NCBI RefSeq assembly: GCF_001182745.1
Contig: NZ_LN868941.1
Coordinates: forward strand, 1 to 64,000
Length of the DNA stretch: 64,000 nucleotides
Reading direction: 5' to 3'
Source: Nocardia farcinica
Lineage (GTDB): Bacteria > Actinomycetota > Actinomycetes > Mycobacteriales > Mycobacteriaceae
A model generated the notes under the pieces. That model did no database searches. It saw only the letters and a program-made list of their open reading frames with translations, and was not told the origin of the DNA. How positions within the stretch are numbered: the stretch's first letter is position 1; every line of letters starts with the position of its first letter. Of this stretch, positions 1 to 7,313 are shown piece by piece. The translations under genes and the position numbers were made by a program.

Positions 1-918
1 ATGGCCGGCCGGGGCGGTCGTGCGAACCTCGCCGACCTGGTTGGTTCCACTGGGAAGAACTCCACGGTCGACGGTGTGAACGCACGAGCCAGTTCGCCTG
101 CAAAAGGGTCGACACCCGAGGTGGTGGTCAATGGGGCGCCACTGGAGATCAAGCTGGAAGATCTCGTGGCGAATCCGTTGAACCCGCGCGAGATCATGGA
201 TGTGGACGATCTCGCTTCTATCATCGAGATTCAGCTGCAACCGGCATTGATCATCGGCCGAGAGGCGTACCTGAAGCTCTGGCCCGAGCTGGAGTCGGAG
301 CTGGGTGATGCCAAGTATGTCGTCATCAACGGTTGCCGACGTCTGGAGGCTGCCCGAAAGTTCGGCCGGACGACCCTTGAGTGCGTTCGCAAAGACGAAG
401 TCGCTGACTCGAGAGCGAGTCTGCGAGCGGCGTCCATCCGAGAGAACGTCGAACGGGAGAACCTCGACGTAATCGAAGAGGCGAAGGCCGTCGAGGCGTT
501 GGTTTCGGACTGCGAGGGCAACGGAGCGCGGGCCGGGCAGATCCTCGGCAAGACGAAAATGTGGGTGTCTCAACGCCGGGCGCTTCTAAAGCTCACACCG
601 GAGCTTCAGGCGAAGCTTCGGGCGGGCGAGCTTGCTATCCGAGAAGCCCGAGAACTCGGCCGAGTTCCCGCTGAGGAACAGGTCGCCCGCTGGAAGGCTC
701 AGCTGGAGAAGAAGGAGAGGGAGCAAGAGGGCGAGACGTCGGAGTCGAATACGTCGAGGCGCGATGTCGACACCGTGAAGATCGTCAAGACGCTCAAGAA
801 GTGGGACGCGGACACTGCGGTTCTCGCCTCCGCGCTCTTCGTGCATCTCGATCGAGGTGGTGTGCACGAGTTGATCGAGCAGCTAAATCAGATGGCTACG
901 TCGAAGGAAGGCGAGTAG
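1..918 (+). CDS. parB: ParB-family partition protein
   Basis: 305 aa. ParB proteins bind parS centromere sites, spread as CTP-dependent clamps and work with a ParA ATPase to segregate plasmids. Seen: an N-terminal ParB box (LVANPLNPRE, about residues 54-63), a second box NGCRRLEAARKFG (about 110-122) in place of the usual GERRxRA, and a helix-turn-helix at about 178-205 (GQILGKTKMWVSQRRALLKL). The C-terminus is charged and probably dimerises. The ATG is the first base of the window, so the start fits the family but the upstream DNA, where parA would be expected, cannot be seen. Candidate parS palindromes lie just downstream at 1026-1252, which supports the assignment. Confidence 0.87.
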   Translation: MAGRGGRANLADLVGSTGKNSTVDGVNARASSPAKGSTPEVVVNGAPLEIKLEDLVANPLNPREIMDVDDLASIIEIQLQPALIIGREAYLKLWPELESELGDAKYVVINGCRRLEAARKFGRTTLECVRKDEVADSRASLRAASIRENVERENLDVIEEAKAVEALVSDCEGNGARAGQILGKTKMWVSQRRALLKLTPELQAKLRAGELAIREARELGRVPAEEQVARWKAQLEKKEREQEGETSESNTSRRDVDTVKIVKTLKKWDADTAVLASALFVHLDRGGVHELIEQLNQMATSKEGE

Positions 919-930
919 TTCCTCGTCCTC

Positions 931-1220
931 TGTGTGGGAAGTTTCGGGGCCGGTAGACCAATGGTCTACCGGCCCCGACTCAATTCACGTGATCAATTCG
1001 TCTAGTCGCGCGATGCGCTCCATGCGGTAAACCGCGGTTTACCCGGAGTGTCCGTGACTGCTGCCGGTGGCCCGCCGTCTCTGGACCTTCCGTCGGGTCC
1101 GACGCATGGAATGCGAGCTGTTGGCGAAACTTCCCACACAACCTCTTCGGCGAGTAAACCGCGGTTTACCGTATGGCCCCACACCCGGCCATCGGCCACA
1201 GGGCGAGAACTTCCCACACA
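931..1220. repeat. 13-mer repeats AACTTCCCACACA (3 copies)
   Basis: Three copies of AACTTCCCACACA: inverted at 931-943, direct at 1128-1140 and 1208-1220. The first two share an extra A (AAACTTCCCACACA). They are interleaved with the parS-like palindromes. They may be iterons of a replication origin or sites for a second partition protein; no Rep gene is adjacent, so the role is open. Confidence 0.6.
946..976. promoter_or_regulatory. 15-bp perfect inverted repeat after parB
   Basis: Arms 946-960 (GGGGCCGGTAGACCA) and 962-976 are exact complements around a single A at 961. It starts 28 nt after the parB stop. The inner half GGTAGACC resembles the GGTAAACC half-site of the palindromes at 1026-1252, so it may be a diverged ParB site as well as a terminator. 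No T-run follows. Confidence 0.55.
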
Positions 1221-1252
1221 AACTTCAATGGGGGTAAACCGCGGTTTACCCC
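1026..1252. promoter_or_regulatory. Candidate parS centromere: three copies of GTAAACCGCGGTTTAC
   Basis: A perfect 16-bp palindrome GTAAACCGCGGTTTAC occurs at 1027-1042, 1154-1169 and 1234-1249. The first copy extends to 18 bp (1026-1043) and the third to 22 bp (1231-1252). Spacing is 127 and 80 bp. Clustered identical palindromes of 16-18 bp beside parB are the usual form of parS. The third copy contains the stop codon of the recombinase-like gene that ends at 1246. There is no other gene between 919 and 1245. Confidence 0.75.
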
Positions 1253-2196
1253 CACATCGCCAGCACTCGGTCGGCTTCCGCTTCTGCCGCATCGAGCAGG
1301 GCTTCGACGTCAGCCATGGATTCCACTGCGCGCCGCCGGGCTGCGAGACCATGGTCAAAGTGGTCGTTACCGAGGGGTGGGCACTGGCTCTCGAAGGTGG
1401 GGTCATGGACGAGGTCGACGCCGTCGTCTCGACGGCGTTTCCGTGGGCGATGGGTTGGCACTCTGCCGAGAATGTGCGCGGCGGTGATTACCCCGATCGA
1501 GCCGGGGGTGAGTGGCGAGGGATCGAGAGCCGGGCTACCGTCCCGGTCGAGGGCAAAGAGCAGCGGGCCTGTGGTGTGGGCCGCAGCGGATATGCGCTCA
1601 GGGAGCGTCTCGCGCTCGAGGTGCTGCTCCAGGAGATAGGTCGCGGTCGGCCGGTGCACGACAGCGAGGACTGCCGCCCAACGTCGGAAAGCGGCGACGG
1701 GGCAGATCGCGCGGTCGTCAGCGGCACGAAGGACTACGAGGGGCCCGGCGCCGATCTCGATGCGGTCCGAGCGGATCGCGACCTCGGATCGGTCAAGTCC
1801 TGCGATGAGCGGAAAGGAGAGGCCGGAGCGGGCTAGGTGGAGCAAGACCGCGTCGCGGCGGCCGAATAGCCCCGCAGGCCAGCCCCAGGTAGGAAGGTTC
1901 GGCAGGGCCGCTTCGATTAGTCCGTGAAGCCGCTCGGTCCTGGCGGCGCGGGCAGGATTCATCAAGTTGCGGACGTATGGTGATCGGCCGGGTGCGGGAA
2001 ATCCAGCATTGCGGTGCGCCCAGTTGATGGCACTGAGGCGGCCTCGTTGGGTTGACGGTGCCGCCGGCGCGGACGCCAGGTACTCGCCGACCGCGCTCGG
2101 GTCGGCGGGCATCGGCGTATGGCCATGCACGGCGCACCAGTCAGCGAAGCGGGAGTAGTCATAGCGGTAGCGCGCGGTGAGGGCATCGCTCACCAT
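1246..2196 (-). CDS. Tyrosine recombinase-like protein, probably catalytically inactive
   Basis: 316 aa. The N-terminal third has the SAM-like core-binding pattern of phage-type integrases (RYDYSRFADWCAVHG, then STQRGRLSAINWAHRNAGFP). The catalytic half follows the fold loosely, but the first catalytic Arg (normally TGLRxSEL) is replaced by SGLSFPLIAGL, and no clear HxxR box or terminal Tyr is seen. It overlaps the 3' end of the intact recombinase upstream by 7 nt (ATGGTGA), so the two are translationally coupled. Its stop codon lies inside the third parS-like palindrome. It may be a structural partner in a two-protein recombinase, or a decaying paralogue. Confidence 0.65.
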   Translation of the reverse strand: MVSDALTARYRYDYSRFADWCAVHGHTPMPADPSAVGEYLASAPAAPSTQRGRLSAINWAHRNAGFPAPGRSPYVRNLMNPARAARTERLHGLIEAALPNLPTWGWPAGLFGRRDAVLLHLARSGLSFPLIAGLDRSEVAIRSDRIEIGAGPLVVLRAADDRAICPVAAFRRWAAVLAVVHRPTATYLLEQHLERETLPERISAAAHTTGPLLFALDRDGSPALDPSPLTPGSIGVITAAHILGRVPTHRPRKRRRDDGVDLVHDPTFESQCPPLGNDHFDHGLAARRRAVESMADVEALLDAAEAEADRVLAMWG

Positions 2197-3482
2197 GGCA
2201 GCCGGGTGGCGGCGTTGCCGACCAGAGGAGCGTGTTCACGGGCATACACCCGGAGCATGGAGACTGACTTGTGTCGGGTTTGGCGCTGGATCTCGTAGTC
2301 GCTGGCGCCGAGTCGGTAGCCCTGCGTAACGAAGCCGCTGCGAAGGGAATGGCCCGCGAATAAGGCTGCGGTCTCTTTGTCGTACCCGACTGCCATTAAT
2401 CGGCGGCGCAGCATATCGCCGACGGCTTCGGCCGTCAGCGCGGTAGATGCGATGTTCCCGTGGCGGTCGACCGCACGGAAGGCGGGGTTTCGCGAATTGG
2501 TGAGTTCGGGCCAGCGGCCGCGGCATACGTGCCGCTCGCAGTAGTCGTCGGTCTTGTTCAGCAGCTCCTGCACAGCAATGCGACCGCCGGCGTCGCGCGC
2601 TGCCACGAGGTCGAGCCAGCGCCGCCACGCGCACGGCGGGCATGTTGCGGGCTCGCTGCCCCGTGGGAGTGCGACCACCACTTCCTCTTCCTGCGATCCC
2701 TTCGAGATTCGCAGCCGGACGTGGAGGCCGTCGAGCCTGTGCGGAGTGATGTCCTCAAGCCAGCGCTCGGTCATCTCCGAGGCACGGAACGCGCCAGTGA
2801 ACCCCATCAGCAGCAGTGCGGCGTCGCGGTGGGCGGCGATGCGCTGAGCGTCGTTCACCGCCTGGCGGCGGGCCTGGGTGACGAGCTCGCGCACGTCGTC
2901 GACGAGTACCGGTTCGGCGCGTTTGGGGCGGCGCTCGCCCTTCTCTCGGCAGGCCCTCCGGATGCCGGTCAGTACCTCGGCGACGATCCGTGCCGAGCCC
3001 GGATGCGGGTAGCCGGCCGCCCGGTGGCGGTCCCCGATCGCGGCAACCCATCGGGTGAGGGTCGGCGGAGCGTAGCGGCGTCGTCCTTTGCTATCGCGCA
3101 GTACGGCGGCTTCGCTGATGTAGAGGGCCACGGTGAGTGGATGGGCGGGCAGCGCCTGGTGCCCCTGCGTAGCGTTCACCGCGCACCAGCGCTCGAACCG
3201 CCGCCAGTCCGTCGCGTAGGAGCGAATCGTGTTGCGGGCCTGGGCGGTGGCGGTGGACTCCCCGATGAGCCGGAGATCCTCGCTTGACAGCGACGGCAGC
3301 GGCGCCAATGCCAATTCCGCGTCGGAGTCCACATCGGCAATTCCAAGAGGCGTCAGCACCTCCCGAATGCGGTCGATCTCCGCGTCGGCCAGCGCCGGTG
3401 CTGCCGCCTGGCGGTAGACCTCGATCTCCTTGCCGGTCATGTGGAGGAGCTTAGCCGTGTGGGCCGACATCCTCACTGGCAC
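2190..3482 (-). CDS. Tyrosine recombinase / integrase
   Basis: 430 aa. Breaks and rejoins DNA through a Tyr-DNA intermediate. The SAM-like core-binding domain covers about residues 75-190 (RNTIRSYATDWRRFERWC). The catalytic domain has Arg in GAFRASEM, Lys in RISKGS, HxxR in GHSLRSGF, and RHKS followed by Tyr in MLRVYAR, so the active site looks complete. First gene of a two-gene unit with the degenerate recombinase at 1246-2196. Likely roles are plasmid multimer resolution or integration; no attachment site is evident. Alternative starts exist at internal Met codons within the first 15 residues. Confidence 0.87.
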   Translation of the reverse strand: MPVRMSAHTAKLLHMTGKEIEVYRQAAAPALADAEIDRIREVLTPLGIADVDSDAELALAPLPSLSSEDLRLIGESTATAQARNTIRSYATDWRRFERWCAVNATQGHQALPAHPLTVALYISEAAVLRDSKGRRRYAPPTLTRWVAAIGDRHRAAGYPHPGSARIVAEVLTGIRRACREKGERRPKRAEPVLVDDVRELVTQARRQAVNDAQRIAAHRDAALLLMGFTGAFRASEMTERWLEDITPHRLDGLHVRLRISKGSQEEEVVVALPRGSEPATCPPCAWRRWLDLVAARDAGGRIAVQELLNKTDDYCERHVCRGRWPELTNSRNPAFRAVDRHGNIASTALTAEAVGDMLRRRLMAVGYDKETAALFAGHSLRSGFVTQGYRLGASDYEIQRQTRHKSVSMLRVYAREHAPLVGNAATRLPW

Positions 3483-3529
3483 AAAACGTTCTGTGTCGGC
3501 GGATTGGAAGAGGCCCCGAAGTGTCGAGG

Positions 3530-4926
3530 TCAGTCGGTCTGCGCCGTCGTGTTATCCAGGCCAGCGGGCAGCGCGCGTTCGAAGAACCCGTCGTAGACCT
3601 CAGCCGGGAGCGTGCCCGACACGCGAAGGCATTCGCGGAGCGTGCGTGCGATAGTGCCCCGGCTGAGTTGCAACTCGGGCGAGCGGTCGGCTTCGCCGAC
3701 GACCTCACCGACCAAGCTTCGTGCGCGCGCCGGGTTGTGCGCGATGAGCCAGTCCAGGTTCCTGGCGACAGGGCCCGCGATCATGATCCAGTCGCTGGAG
3801 GGGCGTAGCCGCTCTCCCCGCCGCAACTGGTCGCGCAGCGCGTAGAACAGGGTGTCGCGCTGGTTGTCCATGCCCGCGATCCGGTCGAGGTCGTTGACCA
3901 CGAAGAGCGCGAGATCTCGGGCGACCGCGGTGACTTGCTCCTTGTTGCGCTGTCCGATGACCCACCAACGCCGTCGTTTCGGGACGCCCCAGAAGTAGTG
4001 GGTGTACTCCTCCGTGAGCCGGTCGAACAGCGCGGCGATTCCGCGTGGCATCGGATTGTCGGGGCTGGTGGCGAGTACCTCCCCGATCCCGGCGGCTGAC
4101 CGCTCACGGGCTTCGACCCAGTCGGCGGCGACAGGCCGGGACCACAATGCCCTGCCCCCGAGGACCAATTGAGGGTCGGGCAACAGCCCCTCCCCGCGAG
4201 CGCGATATCCGCGCACAGTGCCCGGCGCCAGTCCCGCCATGGCCGCGAGTTGGGTGGCGTTGATGAGCTGGTCCGCGCGGCCAGTTCGGGGGCATGCAGA
4301 CTGACCACGCAGTCTTCGAGAGGGCGGCCGTCGCTGGTCCGCAAGTGCTCCCAGAGCGCGAGATCGTCGAGCCAGTGCGGTGATCCCTCGCTGTCGAGTT
4401 GGACATCCTCGACTGAAAGCAGGCGGCCGCGTCCGGGATCGGCTGGGGCGGACGCCAATTGCTGTGCTGCTGTGACAGTTTCGGCGTTGGCGACTTGCCG
4501 AAGGGCGTAGCCGCCGGCGACGGTGTCGACCACTTGCCGCGGGCGGTACCAAGATGTGCCGTCCCACCAGTAGCCCCCGGACCGGAACAGCAGCGGCGAG
4601 GGTCGGCCTGCGTCCCAGGCGGCCCAGAGTTCATGGAGGCCCGCAGCGTCCTCATCGCGCACCAGCAAGACGGTGCGCCCGTGGTCGGGATGGTAGTGGA
4701 TCGACCATGCGAACTCGGGACGGCGTGGATCGGTGGTGAACGCCCACCAACGCTGGCCGCCGGTGCTGTAATCGAAGCGGCCCCAGGTCTTTTCGTCACG
4801 TCCCCGGCCTACCCCCTCGATGTCCTCCGGGTCGTCTACGGGTATGTGAAGGTCGTCTACGAACGGCAACGACGGAACTGGATGATCGGTGCTGAGCCCG
4901 TTCGCGAGCGGCACAACTCCCAACAT
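3530..4926 (-). pseudogene. DNA-binding hypothetical protein, interrupted by a -1 frameshift
   Basis: Two frames together make one plausible protein of about 465 aa. The first part (from ATG 4926 to about 4285) reads a coherent sequence ending VVSLHAPELAART. The continuation, LINATQLAAMAGLAPGTV, is in the -1 frame and runs to the stop at 3530. That second part starts with a helix-turn-helix (LAAMAGLAPGTVRGYRARGE) followed by GGRALWSRPVAADWVE. The junction is near 4275-4285; no convincing slippery heptamer is visible. It could be a true frameshift mutation, a sequencing error, or two overlapping genes. The family is not recognised. It lies 48 nt upstream of the integrase. Confidence 0.6.
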
Positions 4927-4944
4927 GCTGACCCTCTTTCCTGA

Positions 4945-4986
4945 GCGTTGTAATGGTGCAGCGTAGGCGCTGCACCATTACAACGC
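4945..4986. promoter_or_regulatory. 19-bp perfect inverted repeat with 4-nt loop
   Basis: Arms 4945-4963 (GCGTTGTAATGGTGCAGCG) and 4968-4986 are exact complements separated by TAGG. The element sits 18 nt upstream of the ATG at 4926 (minus) and about 95 nt upstream of the gene at 5081 (plus). It could be an operator, a translation-blocking hairpin, or a recombinase/replication site. Confidence 0.6.
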
Positions 4987-5023
4987 AACCACCGCGCTCG
5001 GAGCTGCGGACGCCGCCGGATTC

Positions 5024-5051
5024 AGATGTTTTCGATACACTCGAATAACTA
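5024..5051 (+). promoter_or_regulatory. Promoter/operator motif copy 1 (GATGTTTTCGATACACT)
   Basis: Member of the plasmid-wide family close to GATGTTTTAGATACAYT. A possible -10 hexamer TACACT is at 5036-5041. The start codon at 5081 is 40 nt downstream with an AGGAGGAGG ribosome site between them. No recognisable -35 box. Confidence 0.55.
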
Positions 5052-5080
5052 GAACTTTCGACAGGAGGAGGTCTGAACCG

Positions 5081-5539
5081 ATGGAACTGGCGACGTATCC
5101 CCAGGTGCCGGGGCAGCTGGCCCTGTGGGAGCCCGAAGTCGAGCAGCCGCCCGCACGGCCGTCACATCCCCACCGGCCGGCCGGACTGCACACCTGCCCC
5201 AACCCGGAGTGCGGCTACCCCGCGAAGGGGGAAAGCGCACGCGGGCGCCTGCGAGAGGACGTGAAGGTCGTCTGGCTCGTACCCGACCCCGACCAGCCGG
5301 ACACCCCAGCCGAGCGCCGCTACTGCAACCGCTGTCGCCCGCGGCCACCGCAGCAAATCGCCGATGTCGAGTGCGCGGCCTGCGACCATGGCGGGCCGCT
5401 CCTTGTCGGGGCACTCGCGATCACGCTGCGCGCCAAGGGGAAAGTCCCCACCGCCGTCCTCACATGGTTGATGGACCAGGGGTGGCGCGAGCAGGAGGGC
5501 GGGGGGCTCCTCTGTCCCGACCATCCCGCCCACCGATAA
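5081..5539 (+). CDS. Cysteine-rich hypothetical protein (putative zinc binding)
   Basis: 152 aa. Not recognised as a named family. Three Cys pairs are visible: CPNPECGYPAKG (about residues 39-50), CNRCRPR (about 82-88) and CAACDHGG (about 97-104), plus a late CPDHPAH, all suggesting one or two zinc sites. The N-terminus is Pro-rich. The start is fixed by a strong AGGAGGAGG site 8-16 nt upstream. It is transcribed alone from motif copy 1 and convergent with the gene at 5809-6312. Confidence 0.7.
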   Translation: MELATYPQVPGQLALWEPEVEQPPARPSHPHRPAGLHTCPNPECGYPAKGESARGRLREDVKVVWLVPDPDQPDTPAERRYCNRCRPRPPQQIADVECAACDHGGPLLVGALAITLRAKGKVPTAVLTWLMDQGWREQEGGGLLCPDHPAHR

Positions 5540-5808
5540 ACATCTAGTTATACAGCTATTGCGACTTGAGCATTGATTCTGGCCAGCGCCGAATGCCCCA
5601 CCGAGCGTGGCGCACGGCTCGCGGCCCAGATACAGCCGTGCCCCGGGCGGCATGCTCAGCAGAGGCGGACCCGGGGCGTACGGGAACACGGTAGGCGGCC
5701 CGAGAACTTCCGGTCAACCTAATTTTCTAGCTGCGGCCCCGCAATTCAAAACGGCCGTTTTGGAATGCCGGGCGACCCGCTGGCCCGCGGCCGGGCGGGA
5801 CCCCGGGG
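5540..5808. other. Intergenic region with a 16-bp palindrome and a terminator-like hairpin
   Basis: No credible gene. CAAAACGGCCGTTTTG at 5747-5762 is a perfect palindrome. A GC-rich imperfect hairpin at about 5775-5799 (CCCGCTGGCC...GGGCGGG) lies just after the minus-strand stop at 5809 and probably terminates that gene. The genes on both sides converge here. Confidence 0.5.
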
Positions 5809-6312
5809 CTATTCGGCGGACTGACGCAGGTGCGGGCGGGTCAGGCCCTTCCCGCGCCGCTCATTGAGTATCTCGACGACTCCGCGTGTGCGGTACACGG
5901 TGCGGGCCCCGCGGTCCTCGTGCTCGACCTTCTCGTCGAAGGTCTCGCGATATTGGGTCACGGTCTTGCCGTCGACGCCGAGCAGGCGGGCGATGGCGCC
6001 GAGGGTACGGAACTCGTCGGGCCCGTCGGGCATGAGGAAGGGAGCCGGCCGGTTGGCGGCTTCCCAGCGCTCGGCGAAGGCGTCGAGTTCGTCGGAGTCG
6101 TACTCCGGGGCGGGGGTGCCTTTGCCGGTGCGCGGGCGGGGTTGCTTCGGGGCCGGGAAGTCGTCGCGACCGGTCCAGTTGTTGCGGATCGAGCCATAGC
6201 TGCGGCCGCGCTGTTCGGCCCATTCCTTCAACGTGATCAGGGTTCCCACGCCCTCATTGTGGTCGGAGGCAGCTCCGGCGTGGTGGTCGGCTGTCGGCGC
6301 GGTGGGGATCAT
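5809..6312 (-). CDS. DNA-binding hypothetical protein with two HTH-like segments
   Basis: 167 aa. Two helix-turn-helix-like stretches: TLKEWAEQRGRSYGSIRNNW (about residues 27-46) and LGAIARLLGVDGKTVTQY (about 103-120). Both are typical of MerR/excisionase-type winged helices. The middle is rich in Pro and charge. Likely a small plasmid regulator or excisionase-like protein. Start ATG 6312 is preceded by GAGAGAAGAAG. It lies downstream of an orphan copy of the shared leader (6400-6440). Confidence 0.7.
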   Translation of the reverse strand: MIPTAPTADHHAGAASDHNEGVGTLITLKEWAEQRGRSYGSIRNNWTGRDDFPAPKQPRPRTGKGTPAPEYDSDELDAFAERWEAANRPAPFLMPDGPDEFRTLGAIARLLGVDGKTVTQYRETFDEKVEHEDRGARTVYRTRGVVEILNERRGKGLTRPHLRQSAE

Positions 6313-6483
6313 CGTCGCTTCTTCTCTCTCGCGGTGGCGGGGTGTCGAAGTGTCGAATCAGGGCGATTCGCTTGCTAAGCTTGGCGATGCCCTTCTTTTG
6401 CGAGTGGGGCACTTTCGGGCGGCCTGGCGTGTCCGAGCTGCGGTCTTCGCGACCGAGGCTTCGCCGGCCGCCCGAGCCATGTC
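6313..6483 (-). other. Intergenic region with degenerate leader copy and a long inverted repeat
   Basis: GCGAGTGGGG at 6400-6409 and a GTGTCCG core at 6429-6435 match the shared leader found upstream of six genes at 9-20.7 kb, but the GTGTCCGGT loop is incomplete, no closing stem forms and no start codon follows at the usual 20-24 nt. TCGGGCGGCC (6415-6424) pairs exactly with 6466-6475 and may terminate the gene that ends at 6484. Confidence 0.45.
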
Positions 6484-7188
6484 CTAGGAGCCCTCCAGGA
6501 ACGCCGTGAGCGCCGCTGCGGCGGCGATGCTGGGTTCGGGCTCCCCGGCGTGCGGCCAGTCCTCCACGTGCAAGCTCAGGTCATCCCAGAGCTTTCGGGC
6601 TTCGGCGATCAGCACGGCCCGGTCGATACCGGTGCGGCCGTTCACCCACTCGGCCAAGTTCGGGCAATAGTGCTCCCCGGCCCAACCCTCGGCGATGGCC
6701 CTGGCCTCGTACGCGGTGATCACGGTGTCGAAGCTGCCGTCGGTGTAGATGCGCTGGGCGACCGCTTCGTAGACGCTGGGCACCGTTTCAGTGGTTTGCC
6801 AGACACGCACCTCGGTGGTGAAGGTCAGCACGTCACCGGGCATCTCCTCGTCGCGACGGTCGAGCCAGAACGGTGCCACCTCGGCTCTGGGGACACTGGT
6901 CAGGCTTTCGCGGTCGATGCACTTGTTGCCGTACATGCCGGAGGTGCCGGTGTAGTCGATGCTCCCATCGGGATCGAGAATGAAGCCGTAATCGGGGTCG
7001 TCCCCGCAGGCGAACAACTCGCCGCTGTAGGCAGTGACCCACAAACGGGAGCGGTACCCGCCGGGGTGAACGAGGATATCGCCGGTCCAGGGGCTGGTGG
7101 GCCCGGCCGCACGGGCCACGACGCCGCGGCGAGCGCGGGCCTCATCGGCGGTGGTCCAGCGGGAGCGGTCGAACATCGTGAATGGCAT
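6484..7188 (-). CDS. Hypothetical protein
   Basis: 234 aa. Not recognised. An N-terminal MFDRSRWTTADEARARRG precedes a segment rich in Gly and Asp (ACGDDPDYGFILDPDGS) with two Cys, then an acidic alpha/beta-looking region and an Ala-rich C-terminus. Start ATG 7188 is chosen because GGAAGGA lies 9 nt upstream; a further in-frame ATG at 7215 lacks a ribosome site. It follows the DNA methyltransferase gene after a strong hairpin, so it may be expressed at a lower level from the same transcript. Confidence 0.65.
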   Translation of the reverse strand: MPFTMFDRSRWTTADEARARRGVVARAAGPTSPWTGDILVHPGGYRSRLWVTAYSGELFACGDDPDYGFILDPDGSIDYTGTSGMYGNKCIDRESLTSVPRAEVAPFWLDRRDEEMPGDVLTFTTEVRVWQTTETVPSVYEAVAQRIYTDGSFDTVITAYEARAIAEGWAGEHYCPNLAEWVNGRTGIDRAVLIAEARKLWDDLSLHVEDWPHAGEPEPSIAAAAALTAFLEGS

Positions 7189-7272
7189 CGGAGGAAGTCC
7201 TTCCGGAGAAGTCATGGGGGCCAGGGGTTTCAATCGCGGATGGGGTTGCGGGAGTGGACGAGAAAGGAAGGG

Positions 7273-7309
7273 CCAGGGAGGGGGCCCGGTGTGCGGGCCC
7301 CCTCCCTGG
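7273..7309 (-). terminator. Strong hairpin terminator after the DNA methyltransferase
   Basis: Arms 7273-7288 (CCAGGGAGGGGGCCCG) and 7294-7309 are perfectly complementary with the 5-nt loop GTGTG. It starts 4 nt after the stop at 7314. On the minus strand the stem is followed by a pyrimidine run, CCCTTCCTTTCTC. A CCACTCCCGC segment further downstream resembles the shared-leader box CCCACTCGC. Confidence 0.7.
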
Positions 7310-7313
7310 TGGA

